A stretch of DNA of 64,000 nt from Branchiostoma floridae (GCF_000003815.2 NC_049987.1:22311218-22375217); one strand, 5' to 3'. Positions 23,374-35,460 are shown, numbered from the stretch's first letter. The notes: generated by a model not told the origin, from the sequence alone. A program made the numbers and translations.

Positions 23374-23650
23374 ATAAAGAATGGCTGTTTTCACAGCCTT
23401 CCCCTGATCCCGTGTATTAGAGACCCCAATAAGCTGCACTCTGCTCGCTACCGATAGGTATGAAATACGACCATAATAACGCCATAATGCAGTTAATGAC
23501 GGTCATTTATAAAAGGAACCTGTGCCATACCAAGTAGGGCTGTGCGACGACTTCCATACTTAAAGACAAGTTTCTTGAACTATCTTAACTGTAATATCCA
23601 ACACAAAAATTGAAATTAACTAAATGATTGACTTTGTCAAGAAATTAACA

Positions 23651-23733
23651 ATCCACTGCTGCCGTGACGTCACGTTATAGAGTGCAGTGACGTCACTCAG
23701 ATAGAACACGTGACTCGGTGAGCAGTGGATCAT
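23651..23733. promoter_or_regulatory. Foldback with two CRE palindromes and an E-box
   Basis: TGACGTCA occurs at 23665-23672 and again at 23688-23695, followed by CACGTG at 23707-23712. The whole is flanked by inverted ATCCACTGCT / AGCAGTGGAT. TGACGTCA is the consensus site for CREB/ATF bZIP dimers and CACGTG for bHLH factors. The inverted flanks suggest this is a small mobile foldback carrying the sites; a related half occurs near 43149-43186. Whether it is functional cannot be told. Confidence 0.5.
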
Positions 23734-24069
23734 AAGTTGCAGGGAGTCTATGACACCGACCGTCTCGGTTCAGGAATGGTTGTAAATCTCTGATGTAGGG
23801 GGCTTCTTTAAATCCCTCTAGCGAAAAAGTCTGGTTCTAAATCCAAGATTTTAACTTTGTCCAGGGTCACTTTCAAGTTAAAGTTAATTAAAGACAAGTT
23901 GCTTGTACACTTTTCGTCACTGGGATGGAATGACCTCTCCATGACTGACATTATTTGAGATGCTGCCAGGCGGAACACCAGAGCAATGTCGCACACGACA
24001 CAGACTGTCCATGTATGCAAAAACGGAAGGTCGACATCGATAATGTCATCATATTCATGAATCTTTCAC

Positions 24070-24425
24070 AAGAACTTAATAAAGGTTTTCCACCTTTTCA
24101 ACCGCCCTTTTCAAGGTCTATCCATTGCTTTTGGAAACCATTTGCATGTCATCGCTACTGATGAGGGACGTCTATTGTGCACATTTGTTAAGCTTGAGTG
24201 CGGGACCACTTTGTCTTTATCTTTGAATAAGCTCATTTTAATGGTTCGTAGTATCTGAAGAAGTCAGAGTTGGTTAGCACCTTTTCATTCGCCCTTTCCA
24301 AGGTCTATCCATCGCCTTGTGAAAACATTTCCATGTCATCGCTGCTGAACAGTAACGGCACATGTTCGCATTTGTTAAGCTTGGGTGCAAGGCCACAAAG
24401 TTTCCATCTTTGACCAAGCTACGTT
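24070..24425. repeat. ~205-bp tandem duplication
   Basis: CACCTTTTCAACCGCCC, AAGGTCTATCCATTGC, CATGTCATCGCTACTGA and CATTTGTTAAGCTTGAGTGC at about 24089-24200 are repeated with changes at about 24280-24390. Two copies only. Confidence 0.75.
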
Positions 24426-25179
24426 TGATAAAGAAGTTGACTATTTGTCTTTTGGAAAGCGAAATAGACTGTGAAAAGAACTGCTCTAAGACTTGTCATG
24501 ATGCAGACGGAAGATATTTACTGTTAACTCAATGGAAACAGGTACAATTTATGCCAACTTGTATACATACATGCATGACAGTAGTTGCATTATTGCTAAT
24601 ATGAAAGAACCGCACACTTACGAATAAAGATCGCATGAGAGATAGTGAAATTGCCCTTACATTGCCATTACATAGTTTTACCTTGTAGTACCCTTGTTTC
24701 CTTTGGACCTTCTTGCATATTTATTCATATAGTTAGGAAAAACTGTTATTTTGTGCATATCAATTCACAGATAGGATATAAAAACTCTCTCCAACAAGAC
24801 CTCTCCATTGTCACTGACTAAAGACATCGGGTGGTTGTCTGAAACGTCTGAACGTTTCCAACATCATATCCAGTTGCTTCAGTAACTGTGTGTTGCCCTT
24901 ACATGGTTTGAACTTCATGAAACAGTACATTCCCCACACCTCGAAGCCCTACGTTACTTCAATTCCAAACGTGGCGCCGCGGATTATGTTGGGTCGGTGT
25001 ACATGGCTTGGATGAATAATTAAACGGCGAGATATCCAACATAACTCGTACATTTTGAAACACAAACGCCGTCCTGTATAAAATCGATGCGGGTTAGGGA
25101 GCAGCTCTCCGCCCGCGTGGCACTAATTCGGCCCGTCAGCAAGTTACGAGCAGCCATTGATACTATCGAGCCGACACAC

Positions 25180-26060
25180 TGTGGAGAGGGATTCATTGAC
25201 ATTTCTATGGCGTTCAATAATGTGCACTATGATACGTAAATTAAATTTCCAAGGCATGAACGATTCCACTCTCCCCAAAATGACTTGTCTTAAGTGGACG
25301 AATATCGATGTAAGAAGCAGGGCTGGAGTAGGGCGGTTTGAGTCATTTGTGAATCAAGTGGAAATCTAAATGTATGTACTTTCATTGCCTTCGCCGAGAA
25401 GGTTATATTTTTGGTGGTGGTTGTTTGTATAATTGTGGATAGAAAGCATAAGACCAAGACAGGTTAAACGGATTGTTTTCATATTTTGTATGTAGGTAGG
25501 TCTTGATAAGACCTCACAATTAACAGATTTTGGACTCCCTAGCAGCTTGTTAACGTACTGCAGTGGAGCGTCCGGTTTTAATATCTCGTTTGCAAATGTG
25601 GATGCTAGCTAATAGTGGATTTGATTAACAACGCAAAACCCAAGCCTCTCATATGAGCGATAACAACCAACGTTTGACTGATTTATTGACATTTCCACAG
25701 CGTTCGATATTGTACACTATGATAAGTAAATTAAATTTCTAAGGCCTGAACGATTTCAAGCTCTCCCGGCCCCAAAACGCGTTACCGACACAATGTGCAG
25801 TGGACAAATATCGATAAAAGGAAATAGAAACGACCCAGAAAGGAAACGAATTGTCCTGAAAAACGTGTGCAATTTGCGGTGTTAATCTACTTGTGAGAGA
25901 TTTTATAATTCTTTTTAAGCTACAAAAAGGAAAAGGTAGATTAAGTAGAACGATATGCCAAATATGACTAAGCCACAAGCGTACTATGGGAGATCATAAT
26001 CAAGTCTTAACTCGTTTATTGACAATACACTGACCTTCGATATTGTACCCCTTGTAAGTA
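25180..26060. repeat. Diverged ~510-bp duplication with partial third copy
   Basis: TTGACATTTCTATGGCGTTC and CACTATGATACGTAAATTAAATT near 25195-25250 recur as TTGACATTTCCACAGCGTTC and CACTATGATAAGTAAATTAAA near 25687-25740, and a fragment recurs near 26019-26060. The copies are ordinary intronic DNA without coding sequence. Confidence 0.65.
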
Positions 26061-26062
26061 AA

Positions 26063-26130
26063 TGTATCTGTACATGTATCTGTATCTGTATCTACATAGC
26101 CGGTATGACCCTTCGGCGTAACACACACGT
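26063..26130. repeat. Single dispersed minisatellite unit
   Basis: TGTATCTGTATCTACATAGC, CGGTATGACCCTTCGGCG and TAACACAC occur once here. It is the same unit that is amplified at 45.5-47.6 kb. Confidence 0.75.
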
Positions 26131-26336
26131 ATAATTCGCAGGCATGCGGCGCGGCAGCAGCTGGTTATATTACACTGAATGACCAGTCACACCTAACTTT
26201 TGCACTTCTATCTGCAAATGTTCTTTCAAACTATCAGCGAACATGACTCTACAGTGTTTTGTGATAACATATTCCACTCTACGATAGTTCTGGGAAAATA
26301 CGAATTTTTGAACGCATCAATCCTTGGTTGGTAAAT

Positions 26337-26460
26337 GTCGTATCCCACTGCACTTGGAACACCGGTGCGGCACTGCGGGGTTAGAAAGATTACTTAACGA
26401 ATTTTAGAGTTGAAGAACGAATTTCCTTACGTTTTGTGTATTTTTTTTTGTTTTCTATGT
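26337..26460 (-). mobile_element. Half copy of the CGTAAAAGTATGAC MITE family
   Basis: GCACTTGGAACACCGGTGCG, GCACTGCGGGGTT and GAACGAATTTCCTTACG match the reverse complement of the right half of the copy at 30449-30694. The other arm is missing, so this is a truncated member. Confidence 0.6.
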
Positions 26461-26824
26461 CAAATTTGTAACGATGCCCAAAGTGCAGTCAGATACCATC
26501 TTTACTCTGGTAGTTAAAGGCATGACTGTTCCCTGTTGTAGGAAATGTGATATCTGTGGCACGACTGATGTCGTCTCTTATTCCAAAAACACCCTGCAGG
26601 CGGTGGGCAGGAGCCGGTGTAGGGGGAGCAATAAATTTAAAGACCCAGAAAATTGGGCTGTTTGAAGGAACGTTCATCTGGTAATTTATCTGTAACTACT
26701 GGTATGCGCGACATGAAGATAGATGTGGACTCTTGTAATTGCGTTATTACGCCAGCACATGCAGATTGGGTTACGGTAATGCTAACGGAATACAAATCTG
26801 TTCACGTGAGGTAATGTAATTAAA

Positions 26825-27112
26825 GCCTAGTTAAAGTTAAACCCTTCCCGCGCCTGATGGCGCATAGGGCGGCGCCCATCTCTGTTTCCTTAGCCCTGGG
26901 CCACACAACGCAATCACTACAGCAGGGGGCTAGTCCACTGGTAGTGGTGTGTGTTTAACCCCCATACTCTTTCCAGAATGCTGAGTGCTAAGCTGAGGAA
27001 GCAGCATGTACCATTTTTAAAGTCTTTGGTTTGACTCGGCCAGGATCGAACTCACGACCTACCGAATGCAAGGCGAACACTACCCACTAGGCTATTGCAC
27101 TGGCCTAATTAA
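26825..27112 (-). mobile_element. tRNA-derived SINE, near full length
   Basis: On the minus strand the element begins CCAGTGCAATAGCCTAGTGG (A-box region), then has GTGAGTTCGATCCTGGCC (B-box), a ~150-bp body, and a 3' block GCGCCATCAGGCGCGGGAAG followed by a TTTAACTTTAACT tail. The two internal promoter boxes are correctly ordered and spaced for RNA polymerase III. It lies in the large intron, antisense to the Ig gene. Confidence 0.75.
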
Positions 27113-27364
27113 AACCTAGCTGGTTAATAAAACACTTAACCGAAAGTTGTTTTATTGCTTTATTTGCTAAGTTCAAAGTGAAGTTCCTCTTCACAACATC
27201 TTATGTGCTGAAATGCAACAGCACGATGTGCTAGTATGTACATGTAAAAACACATGCAGAATGATCAAGCCAAAATGAAAAGCCATAAAACAACTTCAGA
27301 TATAGGTGAATTTCCATACGGAACAGTTTGCCATACCAGTATGTTACTGGTACCATTTTATTAC

Positions 27365-27562
27365 CATCCATCCACCCACCTACCCATCCTTCCATCCATC
27401 CATCCATCCATCCATCCATCCATCCATCCATCCATCCATCCATCCATCCATCCATCCATCCATCCATCCATCCATCCATCCATCCATCCATCCATCCATC
27501 CATCCATCCACCCATCCATCCATCCATCCATCCATCCATCCATCCGTTCATTCATTCATTGC
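27365..27562. repeat. (CATC)n microsatellite
   Basis: More than 40 nearly perfect CATC units with a few CACC/CATT variants. It produces long Pro-Ser-Ile-His or Trp-Met-Asp-Gly frames in several phases that are not genes. Confidence 0.98.
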
Positions 27563-27564
27563 TA

Positions 27565-28560
27565 AATCCATCCATTCTTCAGTTATTCACCATCACCAGG
27601 TGTCCTCATACCCTAACGTTACTCCTTGTCGATCTCCACCCTGCATGTTCTCCTGTTATGAAACCCATTCCCCTGAAGGTCCGTACTCACCAGGTTGGAA
27701 ATCTGGAGTGTGTCTAGCCTTAGCCGTGGGTGGTTCTGTACAGGCTCGAATGCGTTCAATTTTCCCTGGTTACTTACCTGACCTACATTAAGGGACACAC
27801 GTGGGATCTGAGCACCAATATCAAGTAGTACTACCAACTTGGGTGTACTGATCCTAACTGGCCTCAGTAACTAGTTACCTGTTAGTGCCTTTCTATCTGT
27901 GTGTGTACCGTTGGTGTCATACATTTACGTAATACTAGAACGTCCACTGCGCATATAGACTACTTGTGTAGTCCGCTTTTCCCAGCGTGCGTCATCATTT
28001 GGACAACCTTTTGTAGTTGACGAATGGGGATTCTACCGAGCAGAGACCGTTGACAAAAACGCTGAACTCCGTAAGACTTAGCAGGTGTCTAAAATCAACA
28101 GTCTTTCGATGAGCAGATAATGATATTCAGTCTTCCCATGATCTTTCAATGATCTCAATGACCTCCAGGGTCTGTCAATTGTCGTTCATTGATGTCCAGG
28201 GTTTTCAATTATTTCACTGACCTCCATTAACAATCAGTTTTGTTTGGTCACTGTGCGGTTTCTCAACTGTCTGCATACATGTGAAAATCGGGCCTTATTG
28301 GTAGCCTCCACCAGGCCTTCCTATGGTGGTACGGGGATGGTAGAATTAGGCACAAAAATCAGGAAATTGGCGAGGAGAGTCAGTCCACCCTAAGGTTCAT
28401 GTTTCCTCTCCGGAATGGACGGCCAAATCCTCTGGTAGCAAAACTCCCCTGGAAAATTACTCTCCCTATAATGGACAGCGTAGTCAGTCTGGTAGAGACT
28501 ACCATTATAATGCTGTGACAACTTTTAGGGCAAAAACATATGCATACACCGGCAGGTAAA
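27565..28560. other. Intronic sequence, nothing recognised
   Basis: There is no tandem array, TIR pair or coding-like frame. A few short repeats of CAATGA and TGACCTCCA occur around 28140-28230. Confidence 0.4.
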
Positions 28561-28590
28561 TTTCATCATGTCGGATAGCGAACTTATAAA

Positions 28591-28919
28591 GGCCCCCTCT
28601 CACTTGACGTGCGGCACGCTTGCGGCATTGCTGCGTTCNNNNNNNNNNNNNNNNNNNNNNNNNNNNNNNNNNNNNNNNNNNNNNNNNNNNNNNNNNNNNN
28701 NNNNNNNNNNNNNNNNNNNNNNNNNNNNNNNNNNNNNNTTTGTTATTTTCTCCGATTTGTTATAATTCAAATATTGCGCAATACGTAAAAGTGTGACATA
28801 GAAGACCACAAAATACACAACAAGTAAGAAAATTCGTTCTTTATCTCTGAAATTCGTTGAGCATCTTCCGAACGCAGCAATGCCGCAAGCGTGCCGCACG
28901 TCAAGTGAGAGGGGGCCTT
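28591..28919. mobile_element. MITE with ~50-bp perfect arms, assembly gap in loop
   Basis: The left arm begins AAGGCCCCCTCTCACTTGAC and ends ATTGCTGCGTTC at 28638. The right arm (28870-28919) is its exact reverse complement over ~50 bp. The loop shares ATTGCGCAATACGTAAAAGTG, AAGAATTCGTTC-type and ATCTCTGAAATTCGTTGAGC blocks with other family members. A run of 100 N interrupts it right after the left arm. Confidence 0.85.
28639..28738. other. Assembly gap (100 N)
   Basis: Exactly 100 N, the conventional placeholder for a gap of unknown size. It starts at the inner edge of a perfect inverted-repeat arm, so the break probably reflects a hairpin that was hard to sequence or assemble. Reading frames crossing it are meaningless. 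Confidence 0.98.
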
Positions 28920-29105
28920 AAGTTGAATGCCTGGCAAGGCATCTACCTTGAATTGTGATTTGTCTGTGGCTGTGTGACCTAGCTGGGTGTGAGGGAACAT
29001 TTGGTTTCCACAGTTGTCCATAAAGCAAAGAAGTAGTGCGGCGTTATTGGAAGTGTTATAATTCCAAACACGTTGTGTAACGATAATAACTCACAAATAC
29101 CAAAT

Positions 29106-29255
29106 AAAAAACACCAGCCTACTACCTTAGCTGACTTTAACAGTCGTTTGAAAACGTATCTTTAATATACTTTTAATGAAAGACCTAACTTCCGATATGA
29201 TTGGTACTTAGTGATGTTTTATTGTGTCTTCAACTGTAAGAGAATAAATCAGCAA
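29106..29255 (+). mobile_element. LINE remnant: end of reverse-transcriptase ORF
   Basis: The frame at 29106-29165 reads PTTLADFNSRLKTYL and a stop. That matches the usual last residues of non-LTR retrotransposon ORF2 proteins (a short L-x-x-F-[K/N]-x-[R/K]-L-K-[T]-[H/Y]-L tail). About 85 bp of AT-rich 3' sequence with AATAAA follows. Upstream coding sequence is lost to truncation or decay. Short but characteristic. Confidence 0.45.
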
Positions 29256-29689
29256 CCGATATGAAATATCCTGCATCATAACTGACTTATTATGAGCTAG
29301 TCCAATATTCTATATCATCTTCTATTAGCCGTATATACTATAGTTTCATTCTACTGATACGACGCGAAAGTTTACCGTGCTGGGTATAATGGAAATAATC
29401 AACAGTTGTTTAGTATGCATTTTCCATACGATTTATCAAATCTGATCAGATATTCTTTTGCACAAGTATCCAACAAAAATATTCAATCACCAGGGGATTT
29501 ACGTTTTTATTGGTAGTTTTACAACATTTTTGGCAGGAATATTTGCGTCCAATATGTAGTGTTCTGCCTCGCCGATGACGTTCTATGAGCTTGTCAAAGC
29601 AATTAACGATTTTTCGTTTCAGATTTAATAGAAAAACATCAAGGCACAAAATCCCGATAAAAATGAATCCGTTTATTAAAGATACATTA

Positions 29690-30185
29690 TCCTCAAAAAG
29701 GACGTCGTGTTATATCGAAATCAAAGGATTTTTCATTTCCTCGTATCTTTTGTAGTTTTATGGTCACTTTAATCGTTTGACTGTAATCTAGTGTCCTATA
29801 TGCAATGTTCTGCACCAGTGCCCAGTTCCCATACAGCATGGGCATCAAAAACAAAAGTTTTGCTAATGGTAAGAAGCATTTCTCTCCAATTTTAAACACG
29901 AAATTCTCACTCATGTCCAAATATGCTTGATTTATATAGACTTTTGAGCGGATAGAAACATAATAAAACAAGAAATCAAGACCATAGCACGCCCGGGTCA
30001 AATGATATAAAAAAAGAAGTTCTGCTGCAGTACCAAGGCCCCATACCAGGGGGGCCCAAAATCTACCTTGACCTTTCTCTTCCCAACATCTACACACATA
30101 TCAAATATCATCGTAATCTATCCAGAGGTTCTTGAGTTATGGGGAGTAAAAAAAATCCAGAAACACAAACACACAGGTATCTGGA
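29690..30185. other. Probable dispersed repeat, unclassified
   Basis: A 134-codon minus-strand frame (29693-30097) is open but resembles no known domain. The adjoining plus-strand text (GTAATCTATCCAGAGGTTC, TTGAGTTATGGGGAG, then an A-rich AAACACAAACACACAGG tail) has the feel of a retroelement 3' end. I cannot name it. Confidence 0.3.
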
Positions 30186-30448
30186 GATAACACAAAAAAA
30201 ACACATCACAGTATAGTATCCAACAGAACCTCAGTTCTTAAGTGTCGCTGACATACTGCTATGACGTCGTCGTTAAATATGGTATCAAAAGATTTTCATT
30301 TCATTCCCTTTTCGATTTCATTTCTTTTTACAGTCACTTTTATAGGTAGTCAATAAATCACAGTATAACATGGACTTCTCCACCACATGATGAGAAACGC
30401 CAATTAAAGGCACCAGGTACAGAAACAGCGCCTAAGAATTTTCAACAG

Positions 30449-30694
30449 GTAAAGGTGACCTCTCCCTGCACTTGAGGCACCGGTGCGGCACTGCGAGGTT
30501 CGTTCACCGCGCCAATGGTGTGTAATTTTCGCCGCTTTTTAATAACTTAGATATTACGTAATACGTAAAAGTATGACTGAGGAGATAACAAACTCACAAA
30601 ACGTAAGAAAATTCGTTCTTTATCTATGAAATAATCTTTCGAACCCCGCAGAGCCGCACCGGTGCCCCAAGTGCTGTGAGATACTACCCTTACC
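30449..30694. mobile_element. MITE of the CGTAAAAGTATGAC family
   Basis: The left arm GCACTTGAGGCACCGGTGCG pairs with the right arm (GCACTTGGGGCACCGGTGCG on the opposite strand). The ends read GGTAAAGG and CCTTACC. The loop contains TTACGTAATACGTAAAAGTA, GACTGAGGAGATAACAA and AAATTCGTTCTTTATC. Non-coding, ~246 bp. Confidence 0.8.
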
Positions 30695-30699
30695 TTTTG

Positions 30700-31840
30700 A
30701 AAATTCTGAACACCTTTTCGGAAAATGCAACCTGTCGTGCGAACATCTCACTGCTTATTGCAATTCTTGATATTTAATTTTGGAGAATATGTATGATAAT
30801 CAACTGCTAATAATCTCATTCTACGGGGACTAGCAATAAAGAAAAGGAAGAGATATCTACATGTATTGTCTTGATGTTATTTTGTATGATAATAATACCA
30901 GCATGCTTCCTTTGTGTTATTCATACACTTTTTAAGACTGAAATAACGTAATTCACGTGGTTCTAGAATACTGTATTATTTGGCTGACAATGTTGTTAAT
31001 AAATCTTCTGAACCAATCGGTGAAAAAAAGCTCTTATGTATATAATCATTTTTGATAAACAGCATCATCTGCTGTTATTTTGCTGACGTAAACAGTTTCT
31101 TCAATCCCCATAGTCCGTCCCACGATAATCCAAGCAATTTAAGATAACTCAGCTCCTATTTCTGACACGTTTCGGGCTTATCAAAGAATACGATGGCACA
31201 AAACCCATTTAAAGATTTATCAGGTGGATGCAGATGCGTTTGCATGAAAAATGGCCGTATTAGTTCTCTGGTATCAAAGGATTTTTATTCTTTCATTCTC
31301 TGGTACCCTGCACAGTTTGGAGCTGATAGAAAAATATTACGGCAGAAAAACCCATCAAAAGATTTATCAGTTCGGTGCAGATACGTTTTACGTAGTCGTT
31401 TTTTCTGCCCCGTAGTTTTTATCGTCGCTTTAGTTGGACGTTAAATCATATTCATGATGGGATATATTTTACAAGGCCGTGGTCAATAGTTGCGCCCTAA
31501 TCTGTAACGTTGATTGTCGTGAATGGAGTGTAAAGTTCATATAATTTCAGTTACATAAACCCCACCGGACCGAACCATGTGTCCTTGTGCCGAGGGGGGA
31601 TAACAGTCCTACAGGACCGAACCACTTGAAGTTGTGGAGAGGGGGATTCAGTGTTGTTCTATGCATCATTGGGGACTAACCTTCATAATGGGTGTTAGGT
31701 AGTCTCAACAGGCTATGTGGCCTTGGTTGCACTGAATGGTGATTTGTCAGCCTTCACTTATCGCCAACGTCGTGTCTCCTGCTATAGATTATGAACACAG
31801 ACCATTTAACGTCCTAACTGTTCCGTGTTTGAGGAGAGCC
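30700..31840. other. Intronic sequence, nothing recognised
   Basis: AT-rich, without array, foldback or recognisable ORF. The open frame 31193-31444 contains a weak internal repeat (CCCATTTAAAGATTTATCAG / CCCATCAAAAGATTTATCAG) and no domain. Confidence 0.4.
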
Positions 31841-32335
31841 GCACCCCGAGCACCGTACGTTCATCAGCGAAGAAACTGGAAATAGTTGGCAGATGCCAGT
31901 TGAAACGCTTTAGGAACTTTATTTGTTCAGTGGATTATAGTGGTAAGAAATATGCATGCTGGACTAAATCCTACGGCTGTCCACATAGAGTAGGAGCAGT
32001 AATATATATGAATAATAGCTTACCATACGTTAATCAGGAAAGAAACTTAAAAAATGGTTGGCAGATGACATTCGAAACGTCTTACGTAGGAAGTTCAACT
32101 TGTTCAGCAAGGGATCTGAAAATAGATGGCAAATGTAATTTGAAACGCCTTAGGAAGTTCAACTTGTTCAGTTACGTTGCAGTGACTTATAGCAGTAAGA
32201 AATATCGATTGCCGGCATATATGTCTCCGCGTTACAACAACTATCTTGACTGCCGAACCCTGCGGCGTAACTCGTTCATATACATCTACCTTCTCGTATG
32301 TCTTCACTGGCTCCTTTTAAGAGGACAATGTTTCA
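31840..32335. repeat. Irregular repeat block underlying a 171-codon ORF
   Basis: GTTGGCAGATGCCAGTTGAAACGC, a shorter GGTTGGCAGATGACATTCG copy and a GATGGCAAATGTAATTTGAA copy occur near 31884, 32056 and 32127, each followed by an AGGAAGTTCAACTTGTTCAG-like segment. The long plus-strand open frame 31825-32340 is a by-product of these copies. It is Cys/Tyr/Lys-rich with no recognisable fold. Confidence 0.55.
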
Positions 32336-33515
32336 TATGAACTTCAAAGAAACTTAAAAGTACTTCATGTTTTGAACGTCCCTTCGTGTGCAGGAGACGA
32401 TAAATCTTAAACACTCACTGCGAGCCTCTGCAATGATAAACTACCTTTACAGTGTTATATTTGGTATCATGGGGAAAATACACTTCCGGTGTGCAAACTA
32501 CTTACGAAAATGTATGTATTTCAAAGTAGGGACTCAAAAGTAGTTTCGTTGGAAAGATTTGTTAACTGGCTGACTCTATCCACTTAAGATGACAATGTTT
32601 TATATGAACTTCAAAGAAACTTAAAAGCATTTCATTTTGAACGTCCCTTCGTGTGCAGGAGACGATACGTCTTAAACACTCACTGCGAGCCTCTGCAACA
32701 ATAAACTACCTGACAGTGTTATATTTGGTATCATGGGGAAAATACCCTCCCGGTGTGCAAACTACTTACGAAAATGTATGTATTTCAAAGTAGGGACTCA
32801 AAAGTAGTTTCGTTGGGAAGATTTGTTAACTGGCTGCACTCCTACTACCTAAGATGACAATGTTTTATATGAACTTCAAAGAAACTTAAAAGTACTCCAT
32901 GTTTTGAACGTCCCTTTGTGTACATCAGACGATAGATCTTAAACACTAACTACGAGTCTCTGCAATAATAAACTACCTGTACAGTGTTATGTTTGGTATC
33001 ATGCGGAAACTACCTTTCCGGTGTAAAAACTACTTACGAAAATGTATGTATTTCAAAGAAGGGTCTCAAAAGTAGTTGGAAAGATTTGTTAACTGGCTTC
33101 TCTCTATTTACCTAAGAGGACAATGTTTCATATGAGCTTCAAAGAAACTTAAAAGTAGTCCATGTTTTGAACGTCCCCTCGCGTACAGAAGACAATAGAT
33201 CTTAAACACTCACTGCCAGCCTCTGCAAACGTAAACTACCTGTACATGTTTATATTTGGTATCATGGGGAAAATATCCTTCCTGTGTAAAAACTACGTGC
33301 GAAAATGTATGTATTTCAAAGTAGGGACTCAAAAGTAGTTTCGTTGGAAAGATTTGTTAACTGGTTGCACTCTATCTACTAAGAGGACAATGTTTTATAT
33401 GAACTTCAAAGAAACTTAAAAGTACTCCATGTTTTGAACGTCCCCTCGCGTACAGTAGACAATAGATCTTGAACACTCTCTGACAGCCTCTGCAATAATA
33501 AACTACCTTGGATCA
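32320..33515. repeat. ~265-bp tandem array, 4.5 units
   Basis: Unit starts are near 32323, 32590, 32853, 33117 and 33384. Each begins GACAATGTTTTATATGAACT and continues through AAAGAAACTTAAAAGTA, GAACGTCCC, TTAAACACTCACTGCGAGCC, TATTTGGTATCATGGGGAAA and GTAGGGACTCAAAAGTAGTT. The units are highly similar, so the array is comparatively young. Confidence 0.95.
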
Positions 33516-33799
33516 ACCCACAGAGACACGACGCGTCATGTGATACACGAAACTACCTCGTTCATCATTCTTCTCTCCCACACACTGTGATAAAACTGAT
33601 GCTGTATTAGTCCTTATGGACTGGAGTGTGGAGATGCGCCAGGTGGTTATAGCATCTCATCTTCTCTTTAGGAAAATCTAGGCTCAGATACAGACGCCTC
33701 TAACATATGCATTACAGTATTTCGTTCCTTTGATGTTCCCACATATCATCATCTAGTGTGATATACCTAGCTGCGAATGGCCGTTTGTTGGAGGTGACT

Positions 33800-35460
33800 G
33801 ACTGATAAGCTTTAGCACAATGTATTAGAAAGACGTAAAGTAAACATGTTCTTGGCAAGCATATCTCTTACCAGTACCGGCCTCATGCAACATTCTAGAT
33901 AGCCATGTATGGTAGTGTTATTGACATACAGAATTATAGTAAACTTGTTCTTGGAAACATCTCTCTTTGATTCCAGTAGCGGCCTCAGACAACCCGTTAG
34001 ATAGCCGTATATGGTAGTGTTATTGACATAAAGTATAGTAAACTTGTTCTTGGGAAAGATATCTCTTACCAGTAGCGGCCTCATACAACCCTTAGATAGC
34101 CACATATGGTAGTGTCATTGAAATGTAGTATCTGTATTCAGTAACATCTTCCCTCAGCCTCTACTGCGTAGGCAGTTTCTCATCGTTATACAGTATCTTC
34201 ACCCAGCAGCGACCTTAACTACATCTGTAGAGGCCCATATAATGATATACGTATGTGGTGATGTTACTGTCATACAGTTTTTTTTGTACCAGTACCTGTC
34301 TTAGTCATTACAGTAGAAAATTGTGTGATATAGTGTTATTGATATACACTATCTTTAACTGATGTTGGTCTCTACCACTTCTGTGGTGGCAGTTTGTAGT
34401 ACTAGTAGTGTTATTGACATACAGTATCTTTAACTGATGCCTCTATCACTTCTGTGGTGGCAGTTTTTAGTAGTGTTATTGACATACACTATCTTTTACC
34501 AGTGCCAGCCTCTACTGCAACTATACATGTTCGTGGTAGTTTGTAGTAGTGTTATTGACATATCTTTTTCCATTGATTATACCACCATGTCTCACTAGAA
34601 GCGACCCCCGTCACTTCTGTAGAGAGCCCTGTGTATTATAGTTATTGACATACAGCATTCCTTACTAGAAGGGGCCATAGCCATTACTGTAGAGAACCGT
34701 ATGTATACAGTAGTACCATTGATACACACCATGTCTCACTCGAAGTGGCCCCAGCCATTGCTGTAGAGTACCGTGTGTAGTAGTGCCATTGATATTCACC
34801 ATGTCTGAATAGAAGGCTCCAACCAGCATTATTGTACAGGACAGTTTGTCATACATGTCACTGACGGAGGACTTTGTGTGGCAGTATTGTTGACATACAT
34901 GGCCTTTAACTAGTGTCGTCCTTTATGTTTACGCCTACCTCACAGGGCAGTTTGTAGTAGTGTTATTGATGTATAGTTTCGTTAGTCCATACTAGCCTGA
35001 GTCACTTTTGTGTAGTATAGTGCTATTGACACACAGTATTCCTCACTAGAAGCGGCCCCAGCTATGACTGTAGTATAGCTATTGACAAACGTTATCTCGT
35101 ATCAGAATCAGCATCAGCATCGGCGACTGTTGTGCTAGTATCAGCCTCAGTCACTGACGAAGAGAATTTTGTGTAGCGACTACTTCACAGGACAGTTCGT
35201 GTATATAGTTTCTTTAGTCGATACCAGCCCGAGTCACTTCTGTGTGTAGTATAGTGCGATGGACATACACTATTCCTCACTAGAAGTGGCCTTAGCCATT
35301 ACTATTGAGAAACGTATATAAAAAGCTATTGATATACACCCTGTCTCACTAGAAGCGGCCCCAGCCATGACTGTAGTATTGCTATTGACAAACGTTATCT
35401 TATACCAGAATCAGCATCAGCGACTGTAGTGAGGCATCAGCCTGACGTGTGCACGAGATA
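33800..35460. repeat. Degenerate ~85-95-bp minisatellite, ~17 units
   Basis: The first four units (33830-34130) are well conserved, with CTTACCAGTAGCGGCCTCAT, ACAACCCGTTAGATAGCC and GGTAGTGTTATTGACATA. Downstream units keep GTAGTGTTATTGACATACA and CACTAGAAGCGGCCCCAGCC but vary in length. The array contrasts a homogenised edge with a decayed interior. Confidence 0.85.

Noticed and set aside
26825-27112. Possible tRNA gene
   Set aside because: A- and B-box-like segments are present but no cloverleaf closes, and a SINE body and tail follow.
27231-27791. Long Pro-Ser-Ile-His and Trp-Met-Asp-Gly frames
   Set aside because: They come from the (CATC)n microsatellite; no start, splice or domain evidence.
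29693-30097. 134-codon minus-strand ORF with hydrophobic stretches
   Set aside because: Adjacent sequence looks like a repeat end; no motif, splice site or conserved residue could be named.
31825-32340. 171-codon plus-strand ORF
   Set aside because: It runs through three imperfect copies of a DNA repeat, has no recognisable domain and no supporting splice or start context.
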